From assembly GCA_951230915.1 (NCBI GenBank), contig OX579642.1, positions 5,022,001 to 5,086,000 on the forward strand: a stretch of DNA of 64,000 bases. The letters are read 5' to 3'. The translations under genes were made by a program, and so were the position numbers. The notes under the pieces were generated by a model, which did no database searches, was not told where the DNA came from, and saw nothing but the letters and a program-made list of their open reading frames with translations. The stretch's first letter is position 1, and every line of letters starts with the position of its first letter. Origin of the DNA: Antitrichia curtipendula (Eukaryota > Streptophyta > Bryopsida > Hypnales > Leucodontaceae). Below are positions 57,290-64,000 of this stretch, piece by piece.

Positions 57290-60200
57290 ATTTCTTTCAA
57301 AGAATAAAGAACCAATCCTCTATAGGAATTAATTATGAGTTATTTGTCACTTTGATTTTAAATATAATAAATAAAGGGTGGTGATTCAAGAAAGATCTTT
57401 TCCTATTATTTGTAGCAATTCACAAAAATTCATTCTACTCATGTACTATCTGTGCCAACAGTTTAAAAAAATTAACTAATAGATGGAGGTTAAAGAGATA
57501 ATTTTTTTTTAAAATTTTTTTTGCAATTTTTAAAGACTCTTTGTAATCAAGAATTATTTGTGACTTTGATTTAAACATAAAAGTATTAGATGGAACTGAA
57601 ATCAAGACTTCTCTATTTATGTTTTGCAATTTTAAATAGTCCTCTTAATCATGAATTATTGATTGGTTTTGGATTTTTTTAAAGTAGAGATTTAAGTAAG
57701 AATTTATCTGTTTATTTTTTTACAATTTTCAAAAACTCTTTATCAAGAATTATTTGTCACTTTGAGTTTGTAAATAGAAAATAATGTTTGGATATTTAAG
57801 TAAAAGCTTCCTCATTTATTTTTTGGAATTTTCAACTCATTCTACTCAAGGATTATTTGTCACATTGATTTAATAATGAAATGTAAAGGATAGAGATTTT
57901 AGTAATAACTTTCTTGTGTTTTTTTTTGCAATTCTCTAAGCTATTTTTTTTTCTTAAATAATTTGTTATCTTGATTCAATAAACAAAAAATGAAGGGTGG
58001 AGATTTAATTAAGAATTAATTCTCCACTTATTTTTTGAAATTCTCAAAGATATATTCTACTCAAGTATTACTTATCACACTTCTTTAATAATAATAAATA
58101 AAAGTCGGAAATTTAAGTAAGAACTTCCTTATTGATTTTTTGCATTTCTCCAAGATTCTTTTTCATCATGAATTATTTTTTACTCTGATTTTATAAATAA
58201 AAATAAAGGGTGGAGATTTAAATAAGAATTTTTTTAATTATTTTTAGAAAATATCAAAGGTTTATCATTCTTGAGTATTATTTCATTGTTATTTTGACTT
58301 AATAACTAAAAAAAAAGCATAAAGAATCTTCTATACCTTAAATGAGGTATAGAAGATTTATTAATGAGGTTTGTTTGGTTTGTTTAATTCTTAAGGTGAG
58401 ATCTTTGGAACCATGCTCTCCCGATTACATTCTTAACACTAGTAGAAAACCTTGTTGCAGCCAATAAAAGCTAGCTAACATTTTTTGTTTTTTGTGACAA
58501 AAAATAGAAAATTCGCATTCACTGTAACACAATTTTCAAAAAATGTCAGCTAGCTTTTGTTGAGTGTGATATAATTTTCTTTTAGTGTTATACCATTGGA
58601 AAGCTCTTTGTAAAGAAGGGTGCACAAACTTTGTTTCATGGCATTTGGACTTGCAACAAAAAGACTATTGAATTTGAAAGTTTTTATAAATTATAAAATT
58701 ATAAAAACACTTTTACTTTTATTTTGGCTATAGCAATGGCATAAGGCACACTACTAGAGATTGAATTAAGAAACACTCTATTTATTTTTTGAAATTTTCA
58801 AAGATTCATTCTTCTTAAATTTTATTTGTCACATGGGTTTAATAATTAAAAATAAAGCATGGAATTTTATTTTTTAAACTCCTGTTTATTTCTTGTAATT
58901 CCCTAGGATATTTTTTTTCTTGAATAATTTATCACTTTGATTCTATAAATAAAAATAAAAATTAAAGATTTAAATAAAAACTTCATTATTTATTTTTTGG
59001 AAATTTCACAGATTCATCCTATTTAAGTATAATTTGCAACATTGATTCAATAATAAATTAATAATAGATGACAAGTAGATTTAAGTAAGAATTTTTCCAT
59101 TTATTTTTTTTCAAATTTCAAATAACAATCCTATTCATGTAGTATTTGTCATGTTGATTTAAAATTAAAAAATAAAGGATGGACAATTATTATAAGTATG
59201 AGCTTTTCCATTTTAAAAAAAAAATTCTCCAAGGCTCTTCAATTATTTTTTACTTTGATTTTATAGAAATAAAATTAAATGAAGATTTAAATAATAAAAA
59301 TTCCTATTTAGTTTTTGCATTTCTCAAGAAGTCCTCCTAATTTTGAATTATTTATCACATTGATCTTTTTTTTGCATATCTAACCATTGGATCTTATACT
59401 AGACTAGTATAAAATATGTGGAAGAAATTTCAAAATTTTGACCACGTAGATTGCATGATATTTGCATTTAAAGTGAAGAAAACAAGATTTTTTGCACCTT
59501 GCTCAACTAGATGTTTTGGCTTTGACTTATCTTAACTTTTGCACTAAGGATTTTGTTTTTTTAATTATTTATATTGAATAATTGAGCAAGAAATCTGGAA
59601 AAAAAATCCATAAAAAAAAAACTTAATTTTCATTCATTAAAAAATTGTTAAGTAGAAGTAGGTTCAAGATTGAAGAAAAAACTAAACCATTAATAGCTCA
59701 AAGATGGAATTGAAACACAATAATAATCAATAGTGAGATTGTTTTAGTAAGCGAACTTAACCTTGTCTAGCAATTTTTTTGGAAAGATTGTAAAAACTGC
59801 ATTCAAAAATGAATTATATATGTTATATTCTTAAAAAGATGCTTAGATTACCTAAAAAACAAGATTGTCCATAACTTTCTCATCACTAGTCCAAAGAGAA
59901 TAAATCAAAACTTTTAATATAAACAAAAATATAATCTTTGAAAAAAATTTAAAAAATTAAAAATTCAAGTTTTTTTAATTTCTTTGTACTGCTTCTTGAA
60001 TAGTTGAATTGCTTTTTGGACTTAGAATGGCATAAACTCTGCTCCCAGGCATTAACTAAAATAAAAATTATATTTACAAAAAACTAAGGTGATAACCTAT
60101 CTTCAAAAAAAAATTCAAAAAATCATGTAAGAAATGGAGGTCACAAAAGCCTATCCAAAGTTCCAAAAGTCCCCCGTAGGGACTTTGGGACTTTATAGGT

Positions 60201-60491
60201 TAAATAAGAACTTCCCTTTTTATTTATTTAATCTTTAAAAATTCTCCTAGACTCCAACTAATCATGAATTATTTGTTAGTTTGATTTTACAAATAAAAAG
60301 ATAAAAGGTAGAATTTTAAATAAGAACTTTTTCATTTTTATTTTTTAAGAATTATCCTATTTATGTATTATTTGTCATTCTAACCAAAGATTATAAAACA
60401 AAGGGTGGAGATTTAATAAACTTTCCTATTTATTTTGATGATTCTCAAAGACTTGTCCAAAGAATGTATTATTTGTCAATCATGTTGATAT
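57290..60491. repeat. Right AT-rich arm, inverted counterpart of the left arm
   Basis: The same degenerate repeat as 52180-55276, read on the opposite strand (AATTATTTGTCACTTTGATT then GGTGGAGATTTAAG). Interrupted by the truncated TTAA element at about 59366-60199. The 57435-57629 minus frame is accidental. Confidence 0.75.
59366..60199 (+). mobile_element. 5'-truncated TTAA-type element
   Basis: Internal text from TTTTTTGCATATCTAACC to the right end GGGACTTTATAGG matches 55281-56192. It is followed by TTAA at 60200-60203. The first about 80 bp are missing, so the left terminus and its TTAA are gone. Confidence 0.65.
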
Positions 60492-60495
60492 TTAA

Positions 60496-60717
60496 CCCTT
60501 GAAGGACGGACCGGTAGCCATGAAAATCATGTATTTTGATTCCGTATGACATCATCTACTTTGAAAAAGCCTAATATATTCTTTGGAAGTTAAAGAACTG
60601 TTAAAGATCTTTCCTTTCCACTCCTAATACCGAGGATGAAAAGTTGCACTTCTGTCTTGCACGGAAAGATTCTTTGTCATTCAAAGGACGCAGAACGTCC
60701 TCGTCGACGTTCAAGGG
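60496..60717. mobile_element. Short TTAA-flanked element, different ends (222 bp)
   Basis: It starts CCCTTGAAGGACGGACC and ends GTCGACGTTCAAGGG, giving an 8-bp exact inverted repeat with partial match beyond. TTAA flanks it on each side (60492-60495 and 60718-60721). The body is unrelated to the CCCCTAAAG family, so this may be a second family with the same target. Confidence 0.65.
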
Positions 60718-60721
60718 TTAA

Positions 60722-61344
60722 AATAAAATGTAAAGAATAGAAATTTATGTAAATACATTTTTTATATTCTTTGTAATTTGCAATTTGCAAAGATTCATTC
60801 TAATTATTTAAAATTTGTCATGCTGATTTTAAAATAAGAATAAAAGGTGGAAGTCTATTATTTTTCACAATCATTGCTTTTTTAAAAGAGATTGGCTCTC
60901 TTCTTTCTGGAATTGTCCTTTTGCATGCACCCCTACAAGCATAGGCTTTATCCGCACACACTCTTTCGCCTACCCAGAATTGCCCTTTGCACCCTAAAGT
61001 TGCCTTTTGCACCCCCCCCAAAAAAAATTATTCTTTGTCTATTTGCACCCTAAAAAATGTTTTATACTATGGTAGAGAAGTGCACCGGTTGAGAATTGTA
61101 GGAAAAAGGAATATTTATATGATTGGAGGATATTTCATTCTTTACCAGATTGGATTTACACTATGGCCAAGACTTGTTGGATGGAGAACTTCAAGCAAGG
61201 ATGAGAAAATGATAGATGCCTATGTGGTAGCATTTTATGGAAGGGGAGTTCTCATTGGTTAAGTTTCTTAGGTGGCCTCAACCCTAGACAAGAAATTTGA
61301 CCTTAGAAAAACTCCAACTTCATTTATTATTAATTCATTGTCCT
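60722..61344. other. Non-coding part of the 10-kb element
   Basis: Nothing recognised. Small open frames on both strands lack motifs. A run of C and A at 61011-61026 is noted. Confidence 0.4.
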
Positions 61345-61560
61345 TTGGACTCCTTGCACGCGCCCCTTGCACCACCCGCAGTCGCCCCTTGGCCTCCCGC
61401 AGTTGCCCCTTGTCCTACTCGTAGTCACCCTACATGCAGTCGCCCCTTGACCTTCCTTCACGCGCTTGTTGCCCTACCCGCAGTTACCCTACCTGTGGTC
61501 GCCCTTAAACGTAGTCGCCCCTATCCGTGGTTGCCCTCTACCCGCAATTGCCCATCCCTG
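61345..61560 (-). repeat. Right GC-rich subterminal array
   Basis: Units like CCACCCGCAGTCGCCCCTT recur about ten times. It is the reverse-complement sense of the left array (51885-52150), about 190 bp from the right terminus. Confidence 0.8.
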
Positions 61561-61758
61561 TCACACCCGTATGCACCTCTAAATGTGCCACGTAGACGTC
61601 ACATGGCATCCACATGGCTTAGGTGAAAGGGGGATAATTTTTTAAAAAGTTAAAAGTAAATTTGACTTTATTGGACATTGCGGAGGGTCTACTAGACGTC
61701 GCGCAACGTCTGTCTATCGCAATGTCGCCAGGTTCGACAGAACAACCCTACCTCCAAG

Positions 61759-62259
61759 CAGCGCAGAACTCTGGCGCAGGCTCCAAACTTCAGTACGGGC
61801 TGCACTCACCAAGTATGTACCTCCGCTCCTTCACCAAGTATGTGTATCTTCACTTAAGCTTAGTTGAGTTTGAAGTTGTTTGTTTGTTTGATGAGGAATG
61901 TGAGTTTCAATGAGTGTTAATACTTCTTTTGGTGCATCTTTCATTGCATTTTTTAGAAACTTAAGTGTTAGTCTTCATATAAATACAAAGACTTTATAAG
62001 AAGTGCATGATTTATTATGAAAATGTTTTGTAGTTGTAGTGTGCATAATAAATGCTTCAACTAAAGACATGGAGGTTGGTGTATATAAAAGTTTTACATT
62101 TCAATATGCAACAACATTTTAGGGTTTTGTTTTAGGATTTAGGAAGTCGAGATTAAGATTGTTTAGGGTTTTGGATAATTCTTGCATATATATCCTAAAT
62201 TGTGTAAAGGTATGTATGTATGCTATTATAGATCTCTTCATGGGCATGCAATTTCAAGT
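61759..62259. other. Upstream region of the transposase-like gene
   Basis: AT-rich sequence with no other gene. A possible 5' intron has GTATGT near 62210 and TTTCAAG near 62253-62259, just before ATG 62260. Confidence 0.4.
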
Positions 62260-64000
62260 ATGGGGAATAGTAAAGAGTTCTTGGATGGAGACTTATTTTA
62301 TCCTTTTGATTTTGAAGATGGTGTTGAAAATTTGGTTGGAGTAGAGGAATTCCTTTTTGGTGTACATGGGGATGGTGGTGCATCCGCTTCTACTTCAAGA
62401 TTTCAAGACACTTATGTGCAACTTCTAGATTACGTTGAAACTGAAATGCATGAGGGGATACGGGAGGAATGGAATAGTGATGAGATATATGAACATGAGA
62501 GGGATGAGCATGAGAAGACATGGGTGGAATGGAATGATTATGAGAGAGAAGGGCATGAGGAGGAAGGGGAAGAATGGGAGGATATTGGTGATAGACAAGA
62601 TATTTCTTCAACCATAGATTTTATGGATTTTTTTCCGGATCCATCGCTACCTATATTTGACCATGTTTCTATTGACACTTTTCCAAAGTACGTACATTTC
62701 ACACATGCTAGCTACGAGCTTATGACCGAATGTTTGCAAAGGGGATATTTGCCTACTTATACTCAAATTCATGAAGCAGATGCAAAATTCATGCCACTAC
62801 TGAGTGTTCATGGGAGATCGACAACTACCAATATTCCCTTTCATACTACCGAGCGCTGGAAACAACTTCAAGGGAGGTTGAGGGTAGTAGAAACTGTTGA
62901 TGGTATGGCATTATCTCCAAGAATTGATGCAAAAAATAGAGTGATTCCACTTGTTGAATTATGGTACTCCATTGTACAAAAGGCGCATGTCAATAATAGC
63001 GGCAAACATGTATTGGTAACTCCAATATTGAATGCAATACGCTCGCAATGGAGTACGGATATTTATGTAGGGGGGATTCATTCTTCATTTGTTCAGAACT
63101 GTCTGCAATCTTGTCAACGTTGCCAAGGGTTGAAATGGTGGAATGAAATTATTCTAGTTCCATTGATTGGAAGATTTGAATGCTACTCTTGATGCATTAT
63201 GTTTGAAACATATTGTATTGAGAAAGGTTTGGAAGCGCGTAAACCTAAAATGTCACACGGTGGTACTTTATCGTTGTCATAGAGGTGACAACAAATCATG
63301 CACATAGAAAGAAAAACGATGAGGAAGCATTGGAAGTTAAAAACTCTAGATGTGATCAAATGTCCAGATTATGCAATTGCACTTTTCAGATGAAAGTAGT
63401 GGATTCTCAAACAATATTGGAATCAGATGAAAAGCTCACGGGAAAAAGCACAAGCTACAATATACGTACACACTGGACATAGTGGACATCAACCTACATT
63501 AGATGCTGATAGTTTTTTTTTACCCGTTCATCCTTATGTTATATCATGGGCAAAAGAAAATTTGAAGTTTATATATTCTACAGCAGTAGTAGCATCGGTA
63601 TCTAAACGAGATCAAGAACTTTTTCGACAGAGTGTTGGAAAATTAGAGCGTATCACCTATCGATTCCATATTATCAAAACTGAAGTTCAAGCACTTGCAT
63701 ATTCTATGAGAATTAATGATAAATATCCAAATTCATCTTGTTTTTTTAAAATTGATAGTCACTTTATAATTGACAATTCTTTCACATTACTCATTACGTT
63801 TGAACTATGTGTGATGTCCGTTTGAATTACAAATTCTCATCGCAAGAACAATTGGAATGCTGCTCAAATTGAAATTACAATGTTACAAGATCTAGGAAAG
63901 GTTATTTATTATCAGCCTTATACGCCAAAGGCAACTGATCCAAGAAAGAGACCTTTTGTAGTTGTTATTCAGAATGATTTCATGAAGGATATGGTACAAA
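62260..64000 (+). pseudogene. Decayed MULE/FAR1-like transposase, 5' part, truncated by window
   Basis: From ATG 62260 (MGNSKEFLDGDLF) an open frame runs to TGA 63190-63192; it has a His/Glu-rich repeat (YEHERDEHEKTW) and an N-terminal block without a named fold. The next block is readable only after frame changes near 63190, 63285 and 63427. Landmarks are VVLYRCHRGD, then CDQMSRLCNCTF, then HSGHQPTLDADSFFLPVHP, the order of Cys/His found in FAR1/WRKY-GCM1-like zinc domains of Mutator-like transposases. The end of the window reads GKVIYYQPY and RKRPFVVVIQND, like the start of a MULE catalytic core. Unspliced introns rather than frameshifts could explain some changes. The assignment is moderate; the catalytic Asp/Glu residues lie beyond the window. 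Confidence 0.5.

Larger units (their letters stand above)
51714..61750. mobile_element. 10-kb apparently non-autonomous hAT-like element with fold-back architecture
   Basis: The left end is CAAGGTTGTCTTATCGGAC and the complement of the right end is TAGGGTTGTTCTGTCGAACC, alignable with each other and with the termini of the 17.9-kb hAT. The flanks CCTCCAGG (51706-51713) and CCTCCAAG (61751-61758) are an 8-bp duplication with one mismatch. From outside in: GC-rich arrays (GACCGCGGGTGAAGG type) facing each other, then AT-rich repeat arms in opposite orientation, then a central TCGCCCC array. No transposase or other gene is seen. Several MITEs have inserted into it. The boundaries rest on short matches, so the unit is likely but not certain. 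Confidence 0.6.

Overview
The window is repeat-dense, AT-rich nuclear DNA, most likely from a land plant. Indicators are Ty3/gypsy LTR retrotransposons (one a chromovirus with a C-terminal chromodomain, one using a plant-type PBS), CACTA-type fold-back MITEs, and a hAT transposase with a DUF659-like core. The chromovirus looks unlike the common seed-plant clades, so a non-seed plant is possible, but that is inference. I see no rRNA, tRNA or CRISPR, and no conserved host housekeeping gene. Nearly all coding sequence belongs to transposons.

Layout. (1) 1868-20077: nested retrotransposons. A chromovirus with 460/459-bp LTRs and a 5-bp TSD is split by a second Ty3/gypsy element (LTRs 8679-9822 and 18913-19513) that has gag, protease, RT and RNase H but no integrase. 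The second element is itself split by a 4.3-kb TG...CA unit with TSD AGGTG, and its 5' LTR carries a 538-bp TTAA-flanked DNA element. (2) 20078-30218: AT-rich DNA with further TTAA-type elements, a long hairpin and a possible 4.3-kb TTA-flanked element. (3) 30227-48150: a 17.9-kb hAT-type transposon with CAKGGTTGTCATA termini and an 8-bp TSD (7/8). It carries three long + strand genes: a kinase-like protein, a RING/coiled-coil protein and the hAT transposase. Each has a GC-rich tandem-repeat array followed by a TATATAA box. (4) 48159-51713: MITEs and a nearly intact Tc1-like DD34E transposon (49700-51405). (5) 51714-61750: a 10-kb apparently non-coding element with related termini, a 7/8 8-bp TSD, and a symmetrical architecture of inverted GC-rich subterminal arrays and inverted AT-rich repeat arms. 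(6) 62260-64000: the 5' part of a decayed MULE/FAR1-like transposase gene, running off the window.

The most unusual content is the giant hAT and its apparent non-coding relative. They suggest one transposase lineage mobilising very large units, one of which carries kinase and RING cargo under look-alike repeat promoters. A second theme is a family of TTAA-flanked, CCCCTAAAG-terminated elements resembling non-autonomous piggyBac, with one insertion documented by its empty site. Most genes are broken by a few in-frame stops, generally of a kind that C-to-T transitions can explain, so the elements look recent but decaying.
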